Below are positions 1-5,703 of a stretch of DNA of 5,844 bases, in pieces. Both the position numbers and the translations under genes were made by a program. Numbering within the stretch: position 1 is the stretch's first letter; every line of letters starts with the position of its first letter. Origin of the DNA: Gemmatimonadota bacterium (GTDB taxonomy: Bacteria; GCA-2686955); NCBI GenBank assembly GCA_026991065.1, contig JALXCG010000458.1, positions 1 through 5,844 of the forward strand, read 5' to 3'. A model generated the notes under the pieces. That model did no database searches. It worked only from the letters and a program-made list of their open reading frames with translations, and was not told the DNA's origin.

Positions 1-763
1 GGACGGGGCCGCGTTCACGCAGGCTTTCGATGCTCTGACCGCAGCCTGCAACGCTTGCCACCAAACCACTGAGTTCGGCTATAACGTGGTCACCCGCCCC
101 TCCGGCAACCCCTTCACCAACCAGAACTTCGCTCCGCCGGGCGCAACCGGCACCAAGACCTGGAGTTTCGACGACCTGCCCGTCGCCCAGCTCCCCGCCG
201 GCTGGCGGGTGGAGGCGACCCATCCCCGGGGGCCGCTCGCCACCTGGGGCGTCAGCCTCGATCGCAGCGCCCCCTCGCCGGACAAGGTCCTCGGCCTGAA
301 GATCCCCGAGCCGGTCTTTGGCGGCACCTTCAACCTCTGCTGGACCGATGCCGTCCGCTTTTTGGATGGCGAGATCGAAGTACGCTTCAAAGCGCTCAAG
401 GGGCGCGAAGACCAGGGCGGCGGGGTGATCTGGCGCGCGCAGGACCGCAACAACTACTACATCGCCCGCTTCAACCCGCTCGAAGACAATTTTCGCATCT
501 ACTCGGTGCGGAACGGCTCCCGGCGGACCCTGGAGTCGGCGCGGGTCTCTCTCCCCGCCGGTCAGTGGCACACCCTCAAGATCGTTCAGCGGGGAGATCG
601 GTTCGAAGGCTACTTGAACGGCAAGAAACTGCTCGAAGGCAAAAGCACCCGCTTCCCCGAGGCGGGCGGAGTAGGGCTCTGGACCAAGGCGGATGCCACC
701 ACCCTCTTCGATGATTTCTCGGTGCACAGTTTCACGCCCGCAAATCAGAGGCCGGCCCAATGA
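1..763 (+). CDS. c-type cytochrome segment fused to LamG/DUF1080-like domain (5' end outside window)
   Basis: The reading frame is open from the first complete codon (base 2) to TGA at 761-763, giving 253 visible residues; the true start lies upstream. Visible residues 16-20 read CNACH (bases 47-61), a covalent heme c motif, so at least the end of a cytochrome c-like domain is present. It is followed by a P-x-G-N-P-F-T-NQNF stretch (NQNF at residues 40-43) of the kind seen after the heme motif in small exported c-heme proteins. Residues about 53-248 resemble a concanavalin/LamG-like sandwich of the DUF1080 (3-keto-disaccharide hydrolase) type: WSFDDLP near the start, then GGGVIWRAQDRNNYYIARF, WHTLKI, FEGYLNGKKLLEG, and VGLWTKADATTLFDDFSV at the end. 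Inferred role: an exported heme protein with a carbohydrate- or surface-binding domain; whether it has enzymatic activity is unknown. Its stop overlaps the next start by 4 bp (ATGA), so it is probably co-translated with the ABC importer genes. Confidence 0.8.
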   Translation, partial: DGAAFTQAFDALTAACNACHQTTEFGYNVVTRPSGNPFTNQNFAPPGATGTKTWSFDDLPVAQLPAGWRVEATHPRGPLATWGVSLDRSAPSPDKVLGLKIPEPVFGGTFNLCWTDAVRFLDGEIEVRFKALKGREDQGGGVIWRAQDRNNYYIARFNPLEDNFRIYSVRNGSRRTLESARVSLPAGQWHTLKIVQRGDRFEGYLNGKKLLEGKSTRFPEAGGVGLWTKADATTLFDDFSVHSFTPANQRPAQ

Positions 764-1785
764 AAACGGCTCTCTCCATCCTCGGAATTCTGCTCCTGCT
801 CGGGGCTCTTCTCTTCATCCGGCGCACTCCCCTCGCTTCTCGCAACGACCCGGTCGTGGTGGTCTATGTCTCGGAGGACCAGGTCTTCTCGGAGCCGATT
901 CTGCGGGATTTCGAGCGCGAGACCGGGATCCGGGTCAAGGCGGTCTATGACACCGAAGAGGCCAAGAGCACCGGCGTGGTGAACCGTCTGCTGGCGGAGA
1001 AAGCCAACCCGCAGGCGGATGTCTACTGGGCGAATGAACCGATCCGGGCCGAACTGCTTCGGCAGCAGGGAGTCGCAGCGGCCTATCGCTCCCCAAACGC
1101 CGCGCAGATCCCGGCGGAGTTCAAGGATCCGGCCGGCTACTGGACCGGGTTCTCCGCCCGGGCACGGGTTCTCATCGTCGGCGACTCGGTCGAAGCGAAA
1201 CCGGCCAGTATTCTCGCCTACCTCGACCCGCGCTGGGCCGGGCGGGCGGTGATCGCCAACCCCCTTTTCGGCACCACCACCGCCCACATCGCCGCACTCT
1301 TCACAATCTGGGGAGAGGCACGCACTCAGGAGTTCCTCGCCGGGCTGCGCCGCAACGGGGTGGCGATCTCCACCAGCAACGGCGAGAGCGCTGATTTTGT
1401 CGCCGCCGGGCAACACAGTTTCAGCCTGGTCGACAGTGACGATGCGATCAACCGCCGGCGCCAGGGGAAGCCGGTGACCCTGATCTACCCCGACCAGGGA
1501 GCGGAGGAGAGCGGCTGCTTCATCGTTCCCAACGCCGCCCTGCTGATCGCCGGCGCGCCGCACCCGGCGGCAGCCCGGCAACTGATCGACTATCTGCTCT
1601 CGGCGCAGACCGAAAAGAAGCTGGCATTCGCCGACTGCGCCCAGATCCCACTGCACCCCGGGGTGGAGACCCCGCCGGAGCTGCGCCCGCTCAGCGATCT
1701 CAAAGTGATGCAAGTGGACTACGCCGCGGTCGCCGCCAAGATGGCGGAGATCCAACCTCTGCTGAAAGCCTGGCTGGAGCTTTGA
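760..1785 (+). CDS. ABC transporter extracellular substrate-binding protein, Fe(3+)/FbpA-like family
   Basis: Complete 341-residue protein. The ATG at 760 overlaps the previous stop, with a modest AGAGG at 747-751. Residues about 4-20 are a hydrophobic signal or anchor segment (ALSILGILLLLGALLFI) followed by RR. There is no lipobox cysteine, so it is either cleaved or stays membrane-anchored in the periplasm. Family-like blocks follow: VVVYVSEDQVFSEPILRDFE (35-52), TGIRVKAVYDTEEAKSTG (55-72), ADVYWANEP (86-94), GYWTGFSARARVLIV (126-140), FSLVDSDDA (221-229), YPDQG (243-247), and AARQLIDYLLS (271-281). The length and block order fit class-II solute-binding proteins of the iron(III) ABC family, which capture the substrate and hand it to the downstream permease. 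The paired tyrosines that bind iron in Neisseria FbpA are not obvious; the SFSLVDSDDA region holds none. Iron as substrate is therefore an assumption: another metal, a phosphonate or a thiamine-like compound is possible. Confidence 0.88.
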   Translation: MKTALSILGILLLLGALLFIRRTPLASRNDPVVVVYVSEDQVFSEPILRDFERETGIRVKAVYDTEEAKSTGVVNRLLAEKANPQADVYWANEPIRAELLRQQGVAAAYRSPNAAQIPAEFKDPAGYWTGFSARARVLIVGDSVEAKPASILAYLDPRWAGRAVIANPLFGTTTAHIAALFTIWGEARTQEFLAGLRRNGVAISTSNGESADFVAAGQHSFSLVDSDDAINRRRQGKPVTLIYPDQGAEESGCFIVPNAALLIAGAPHPAAARQLIDYLLSAQTEKKLAFADCAQIPLHPGVETPPELRPLSDLKVMQVDYAAVAAKMAEIQPLLKAWLEL

Positions 1786-3387
1786 GCGCACGCCGCGCAA
1801 CACTCCTCGTCACCGTTGCCCTGCTCCTGGTGATCGGGCTGTTGCCGGTTTTCTCGATGCTGTGCAAAAGCGTCGTGGTAGAGGGTCACTTCAACGTGGC
1901 CGCCTACCGCGGATTGCTGCGCTCCGGCCACCAGTGGGCCCTCATGCGGCAGAGTCTGACCCTCGCTTTCTGGGTCACGCTGCTCGCGCTCGGCGCTGGG
2001 GTTCCCTTGGGGATCCTGCTCGGAAAAAGCGATCTCCCCGGGCGGAGCCTGTTCACTGCGCTCTTCGTCGCACCGCTGCTCATCCCTCCCTATCTGCTCG
2101 CCATCTCCTGGTCGAGTCTTCTCGGTCGCGAAGGGTTCTTGGCGCAACTTCCGGGCGGATCCGCGGCGGCCGCGGCACTCTTCGGACTCCCGGGCTGCAT
2201 CCTGGTTCTTTTCACCGTTTTTCTGCCCATCCCCATGCTCCTGACCATGACCCTGGTGCGGAGCGTCTCCCCACAGCTTGAGGAGGCAGGCCGCCTGGTG
2301 ACCGGATGGCGCGGAGTTCTGCGCGGGATCACCCTTCCCCTGATCCTCCCCGGCCTGGTCTTTGCCGCCACGCTGCTCTTTCTGCTCGCCTTCGGCGAGT
2401 TCAGCGTGCCCAATTATCTCCGCTACGACGTGTTCCCGGTAGAGAGCTTCACCCGCTTCTCCGCATTCTACGATTTCCAGGGCGCCACCGCCGCCGCCCT
2501 GCCGCTGGCCCTGGTCGCGCTGCTGCTGCTCCTGGCCGAAGCGCTGCTGCTGCGCCGGCGGCGCGATCCGTTCCTGCTCCCCGGCGAGGGGCCACCGCTG
2601 CAGATTGCGCTGGGACCCCACCGCCGCTGGATCTGCGCGGCGGTGGCGTTGGCCGCGACCCTCCTGGTGGTGTTGCCACTGCTCGCCCTGCTGGCGCAAT
2701 CGGCCACTCCCGGGGCCTTCCGCGACGCGCTGGAGCGAGCCGGCGACAGTCTCTTGCGCAGCATCTTCGATGCCGCCATCGGCGCCACCCTCTTGACCCT
2801 CCTGGGGTTCTTCACCGGCTATCTGATCCAGACCCGAGCGCTGCGTTTCTGGCGCGCGGTGGACCTGTTGACCCTGGTCACTTTCGCTCTGCCCGGCAGC
2901 GTCATCGGCATCGGCCTCATCAACCTCTGGAACACCCCCTGGAGCAACTTCATCTACGCCACACCGGCCATCATCATCCTCGGCTATCTGGCCAAGTACA
3001 CCCTCCTCACCAGCCGCATCTGCATCGCCCAACTGACCCGGATCCCTCCCTCGATCGAAGAGTCCGCCCGGGTCGCGGGGGCTGGTTGGTGGCGCCGCCT
3101 GCTCTTTATTGTCGTTCCCCAGGCGCGTCACGGGCTCGCCGCCGCCTGGCTGATCGGCTATCTCTTCTGCTTGCGCGACACCGGCATCACCATGCTGGTC
3201 TATCCCCCGGGCCAGGAGACGCATCTTCACCCTGATGGCGAACGGCTCGCCGCACTTGATCGCCGCTCTCTGCGTGTTGCTGATCGCCGCCACACTTCTG
3301 CCGGCGGCGTTGCTGGGGCTGCTCATCCGCCGCCGTCGCGGGCCGCGGGCCGCCAACCCGCAACCGGCCGGGGCATCGCCCCACTGA
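1782..3387 (+). CDS. ABC transporter permease, iron-type double-module (FbpB-like), frameshifted near 3219
   Basis: Inner-membrane channel subunit predicted to partner the binding protein at 760. It starts at TTG 1782, overlapping the previous stop by 4 bp (TTGA), with GGAG at 1776-1779; a positively charged N-terminus then runs straight into the first membrane helix. It has two fused permease modules with about twelve hydrophobic segments. Each carries an EAA loop for ATPase contact: EEAGRLVTGWRGVLRGITLP (167-186) and EESARVAGAGWWRRLLFIVV (426-445). The frame is family-like through CLRDTGITMLVYPPGQET (residue 480, base 3221). It then changes to unrelated Arg/Pro-rich sequence with no membrane helix, staying open to TAG at 3669-3671. 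The expected ending (RIFTLMANGSP, then ALCVLLIAATLLPAALLGLL and an Arg-rich tail) is encoded one frame over, from 3220 to TGA 3385-3387. The break is either a real mutation that removes the last helix or an assembly error. No ATPase gene follows. Confidence 0.85.
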
Positions 3388-3439
3388 CGCCGGCGCTCAA
3401 GGAGTACGGCGGGTCACGCGGCGATCCGCCCCGGAATCC

Positions 3440-3462
3440 TCCACCGGGGCCCTGCCGGTGGA
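3440..3462 (+). terminator. 8-bp perfect hairpin downstream of the transporter genes
   Basis: TCCACCGG (3440-3447) and CCGGTGGA (3455-3462) are exact reverse complements around a 7-nt loop (GGCCCTG). It lies about 50 bp past the corrected permease stop, where an operon end is expected. No U-tract follows, so it is not a standard intrinsic terminator. It could instead be a 3' mRNA-stabilising hairpin or a transcription pause element. Confidence 0.35.
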
Positions 3463-3482
3463 TCGAAGGCACCCGACCCAGC

Positions 3483-3511
3483 TTGACGCACATCGAGGAA
3501 AGAGCTACACG
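3483..3511 (+). promoter_or_regulatory. weak sigma70-like promoter candidate for the propeller gene
   Basis: TTGACG (3483-3488, 5/6 to the -35 consensus), a 17-bp spacer, then TACACG (3506-3511, only 3/6 to the -10 consensus). A promoter is expected somewhere in this gap because the gene at 3637 seems separate from the upstream operon. The -10 match is poor and the host's sigma preferences are unknown. Confidence 0.2.
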
Positions 3512-3525
3512 TGACAATGGAGCTT

Positions 3526-3538
3526 GGTGGTCACCACC
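3526..3538. repeat. short palindrome, possible operator
   Basis: GGTGGT, a single C, then ACCACC form a perfect 6-bp-arm palindrome just downstream of the weak promoter candidate. That placement would suit a regulator-binding site, but a 13-bp palindrome in GC-rich DNA can occur by chance. Confidence 0.2.
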
Positions 3539-3622
3539 TTGGCGACACGGCAAGGGGATAGCTGAATCGTGGGCTGACTCCGTGACTCAGATCCGGCCCA
3601 CACACCGACCCCATCCCAATTC

Positions 3623-3630
3623 GGGAGGAG
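3623..3630 (+). promoter_or_regulatory. strong ribosome binding site for the propeller gene
   Basis: GGGAGGAG ends 6 nt before the ATG at 3637, a near-ideal Shine-Dalgarno and spacing. It fixes the start of the following gene and shows that this gene is translated independently of the permease frame that runs through it. Confidence 0.8.
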
Positions 3631-3636
3631 ATTTCG

Positions 3637-5163
3637 ATGAACCACTCCCATCCATTCGCCAATTGTGCTGAACATTCACGGTCCATCCCACTCACGCTGC
3701 TCTTTCTCGCCCTCGTCGTCAGCCGCCCGGCGGTCGCACAAGACACTCTCTGGACTCGCGCCTACGGCAGCACCGAGGAGGAGATCGGCGCCGCCGCCAT
3801 ACAAACTCCGGAGCAGGGGTTCATCGCCGCCGGTATGCAGATGTCGGCTTTTGGACCGAAACCGCAGATCTACTTCATCAAGACCGATGCAGACGGCAAC
3901 ACGCTTTGGCACCGCACCTATGGCGGCGTCGAGAGTGAGAGTGCCCGTGACCTGGGCCTGGCACCGGATGGCGGCTATCTTCTGGCCGGGCAAACAACCT
4001 CTTTCGGCGCCGGGCAGCAGGATCTCTACATGCTGCGCACCAACAGCGATGGCGACTCGCTGTGGAGTCACACCTATGGCGGTGCCGACGCCGATGAAGG
4101 CTCTGCGCTTGCGGTCGTTGCCGACGGCTATCTGATCGCCGGCTCCACCCGATCGTTTGGTCCGGGATCCATCTCCGGCTATCTCGTGCGCACCGACCTT
4201 GCGGGCGATTCGCTCTGGACACGGGCCTACGGCGGGAACGGCGCGGACAGTTTCAACGCCATCGCCAGTTGCCGGGATGGCTGCTTCATTCTGACCGGGA
4301 CCACCACATCTTTCGGGGCCGGGGGAAGCAACCTCTATCTCCTCAAAATCGACTCCACGGGCACTCCTCTCTGGAGCCAGGCCTACGGCGGCGACGGCGA
4401 TGAGTCGGGCCACGCGGTGGTGGAGACAGCGGACGGTGGCTATGCAGTCGCCGGATCTGCGGACCTGTTGGGCAATGGCGACCTGGACTTCTATCTCATC
4501 AAGACCGACAGTGATGGCAACCTGCTCTGGAGTCGAACCTACGGAGGGGCCAGTTCAGATATCGCCAATTCGTTGGCGAAAACCCCCGACAACGGCTATC
4601 TCCTGCTCGGTTCCACCCTATCCTACGGAGATGGTGGCGATCTCTACCTGATCAAGACCGATGCCCTTGGTGACACTCTCTGGAGCCGGAGATACGGCGG
4701 CACCGATTTTGACGCGGGCTATTCGATCTCCACGACCACCCGAGGCAACTACATCATTGGCGGCGCAACCCGCTCCTTCGGGCATGGAGGCGACGATCTG
4801 TACCTCTTGCGTTTTGTCATGCCCCATCTCTTCTCCTTCGAGCTGTTCCCCGATACGACCGAGGTGATGGCGGGCGGATCGCTGGGTTTCGTCGGCTGCG
4901 TCACCAATTTTTCACTCTCCACGGAATCCACGCAGGTCTGGACCAGCGTGCGCACGCCTCTGGGGCTGGAACAGAAACGGCTCGGGCCGCTGAATGTTGT
5001 AATCGGCACAGACTACACCTGGTGCGACCATGAGGAGGATCGCGTGCCACAGTCAGCGCCGTTTGGAGGTCCCTACACCTACTACGGATATGTCGGCGTC
5101 TACCCCGACACGATCTATGCGCAGGATCAGTTCGATTTCTCGGTAACGCACGGCGTCGAATAA
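3637..5163 (+). CDS. exported seven-repeat beta-propeller protein with Ig-like C-terminal domain
   Basis: Complete 508-residue protein, start fixed by a strong ribosome binding site. Residues 1-34 form a Sec signal peptide: basic N-region, hydrophobic core IPLTLLFLALVV, predicted cleavage after PAVA before QDT. Residues about 36-393 are seven consecutive ~52-residue repeats following (T/S)LW-x-R-x-YGG...D...A...(T)PDGGYLLAGST-x-SFG-x-G-x-DLYLIKTD-x-GD. The LW pairs begin at residues 38, 90, 142, 193, 245, 297 and 348. The count and spacing predict one closed seven-bladed propeller, each repeat a four-stranded blade. Residues about 397-508 form a separate beta-rich domain (MAGGSLGFVGCVTNF, VWTSVRTP, RLGPLNVVIGTDYTW, VPQSAPFGGPYTYYGYVGVYP, FDFSV) that looks Ig-like. 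No C-terminal secretion signal, membrane anchor or catalytic motif is visible. Likely a periplasmic, surface or secreted binding/scaffold protein; its ligand is unknown. Confidence 0.88.
   Translation: MNHSHPFANCAEHSRSIPLTLLFLALVVSRPAVAQDTLWTRAYGSTEEEIGAAAIQTPEQGFIAAGMQMSAFGPKPQIYFIKTDADGNTLWHRTYGGVESESARDLGLAPDGGYLLAGQTTSFGAGQQDLYMLRTNSDGDSLWSHTYGGADADEGSALAVVADGYLIAGSTRSFGPGSISGYLVRTDLAGDSLWTRAYGGNGADSFNAIASCRDGCFILTGTTTSFGAGGSNLYLLKIDSTGTPLWSQAYGGDGDESGHAVVETADGGYAVAGSADLLGNGDLDFYLIKTDSDGNLLWSRTYGGASSDIANSLAKTPDNGYLLLGSTLSYGDGGDLYLIKTDALGDTLWSRRYGGTDFDAGYSISTTTRGNYIIGGATRSFGHGGDDLYLLRFVMPHLFSFELFPDTTEVMAGGSLGFVGCVTNFSLSTESTQVWTSVRTPLGLEQKRLGPLNVVIGTDYTWCDHEEDRVPQSAPFGGPYTYYGYVGVYPDTIYAQDQFDFSVTHGVE
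3742..4815 (+). repeat. seven tandem ~156-bp coding repeats (propeller blades)
   Basis: Seven in-frame units, with successive LW landmarks 52, 52, 51, 52, 52 and 51 codons apart. The repeats share protein motifs (LW..(T/A)YGG, GG(Y/F)..AG(S/T), DLYLIKTD) but differ clearly at DNA level. They are therefore old duplications kept by structural selection, not a recent or unstable array. Confidence 0.85.
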
Positions 5164-5360
5164 CGCGGCTTTGACCCATGAAAGCGGCGTCAATGGTTCG
5201 TCGATCCGCGCGTTTTGGTCAATCGGCACAAACTCCCCACACCATCGGTAGAGCAGGATGGCGAGGTTCCCGGCCCGAGCGACGTGCGGTAGATGGGACT
5301 CAGCCCGGTTGTCGCGCCGAGATGACCCGCTCCTGTGCGCAGCCGAGCGCAGTACCCGGT

Positions 5361-5401
5361 CGCAACGCAGTTGCGGGAGTTCCCGGCGGTGCGCAACGCA
5401 G
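5361..5401. repeat. 10-bp direct repeat CGCAACGCAG
   Basis: CGCAACGCAG occurs at 5361-5370 and again at 5392-5401. The second copy overlaps the left arm of the inverted repeat at 5391-5427. This is part of a repeat-rich block with no assigned function. Confidence 0.55.
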
Positions 5402-5427
5402 CCTGCTGCCGGCGGAAAGCGTTGCGC
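5391..5427. repeat. 9-bp inverted repeat with 19-nt loop
   Basis: GCGCAACGC (5391-5399) and GCGTTGCGC (5419-5427) are exact reverse complements; the loop contains the self-complementary GCCGGC. No T-tract follows directly on either strand, so it is not an evident intrinsic terminator. It could be an RNA stem or a protein-binding site. Confidence 0.45.
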
Positions 5428-5544
5428 GGGAAGGCGCGCCGGCGGTGCATTGTCAAGAAAAAAAGTGTTGCGACCAGCCTTGCTTGTGAAGTGATTCCAG
5501 ACGCCTTTTTTTCACTGCACCGCTTCCGCCCTCCCACTCCCCGC

Positions 5545-5568
5545 GCACATCGCCCCGGTGCAATGTGC
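5545..5568. repeat. 6-bp stem hairpin
   Basis: GCACAT (5545-5550) pairs with ATGTGC (5563-5568) around a 12-nt GC-rich loop. It is weak on its own and is listed because it falls in the otherwise unexplained convergent gap. Confidence 0.25.
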
Positions 5569-5638
5569 CACCCGGCCGCTCGCTCCTGGCCGAAGCCGCG
5601 TCATCTCAGCGGCGCGGCGCTTTGGCTCATCCGGCGCC

Positions 5639-5654
5639 GGCCGCGAGCGCGGCC
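5639..5654. repeat. GC-rich palindrome 45 bp downstream of the FGE-like stop
   Basis: GGCCGCG, AG, CGCGGCC gives 7-bp arms; as a hairpin it would be a 6-bp stem with a 4-nt loop. It overlaps at its left end a second palindrome, CCGGCGCCGG (5631-5640). It lies just 3' of the minus-strand FGE-like gene and has no T-tract. It may act as a transcript-end structure, or as the post-variable-region hairpin known from some diversity-generating retroelements. Confidence 0.4.
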
Positions 5655-5660
5655 CTTCGG

Positions 5661-5684
5661 GAGAACAGGAGAACAGGAGAACAG
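5661..5684. repeat. three perfect tandem copies of GAGAACAG
   Basis: The octamer GAGAACAG is repeated exactly at 5661-5668, 5669-5676 and 5677-5684, between the palindrome at 5639-5654 and the FGE-like stop codon. It is a small tandem array of a type prone to slipped-strand copy-number change. Confidence 0.8.
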
Positions 5685-5703
5685 AACTTCAGGGGAACTT
5701 CAG
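5684..5703. repeat. 9-bp direct repeat containing the FGE-like stop codon
   Basis: GAACTTCAG occurs at 5684-5692 and 5695-5703, 11 bp apart. Read on the minus strand, each copy contains TGA. The copy at 5695-5703 holds the gene's actual stop (5700-5702), and the other gives a second TGA 11 bp downstream in another frame. Confidence 0.7.

Larger units (their letters stand above)
3388..3636. other. intergenic region between permease and propeller gene
   Basis: This 249-bp region is non-coding once the permease frame is corrected. The literal permease frame stays open through it to 3671, but that tail is low-complexity, has no membrane segment and overlaps the next gene's start, so I do not regard it as coding. 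The region contains a perfect 8-bp hairpin (3440-3462), a small imperfect palindrome (3526-3538), a weak promoter-like pair (from 3483) and a strong Shine-Dalgarno (3623-3630). I see no ATPase gene or other short gene here. Confidence 0.6.
5164..5699. other. long non-coding gap between convergent genes
   Basis: 536 bp separate the ends of the + strand propeller gene and the - strand FGE-like gene, so neither needs a promoter here. I find no ORF with a ribosome binding site, no tRNA and no rRNA. It does contain a 9-bp inverted repeat (5391-5427), a 10-bp direct repeat, homopolymers A7 (5458-5464) and T7 (5506-5512), a 6-bp-stem hairpin (5545-5568), a 7-bp-arm palindrome (5639-5654) and short tandem repeats next to the FGE-like stop. 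It may hold a structured RNA or the remains of an element; neither is proven. Confidence 0.5.

Noticed and set aside
745-1803. 352-codon open frame on the minus strand
   Set aside because: Fully antisense to the clearly recognisable substrate-binding protein; its translation has no family features.
2306-3235. 309-codon open frame on the plus strand, out of frame with the permease
   Set aside because: Arg/Pro/Ala-rich shadow inside the permease, whose own frame shows both EAA loops and regular membrane helices.
1719-3356. 545-codon open frame on the minus strand
   Set aside because: Antisense to the binding-protein end and most of the permease. Its translation is low-complexity Gln/Gly/Glu/Arg-rich with no domain, as expected for an antisense shadow in GC-rich DNA.
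3388-3671. C-terminal extension of the permease in its literal frame
   Set aside because: No membrane helix or family similarity, and it overlaps the well-supported start at 3637. The family-like ending is in the neighbouring frame and stops at 3387.
3742-4815. CRISPR-like or mobile repeat array
   Set aside because: The periodicity is ~156 bp, in frame and degenerate at DNA level, and is fully explained by propeller blade repeats in one protein.
5455-5515. A7 and T7 runs as parts of an intrinsic terminator
   Set aside because: AAAAAAAGTG and TTTTTTTCAC are complementary but not in reverse order, so they do not form a hairpin, and no stable GC stem directly precedes either run on the relevant strand.
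5164-5699. DGR template repeat for the FGE-like gene
   Set aside because: By eye no segment resembles the GGSW-to-IGFR coding sequence with A substitutions. If a template exists it lies outside the window.
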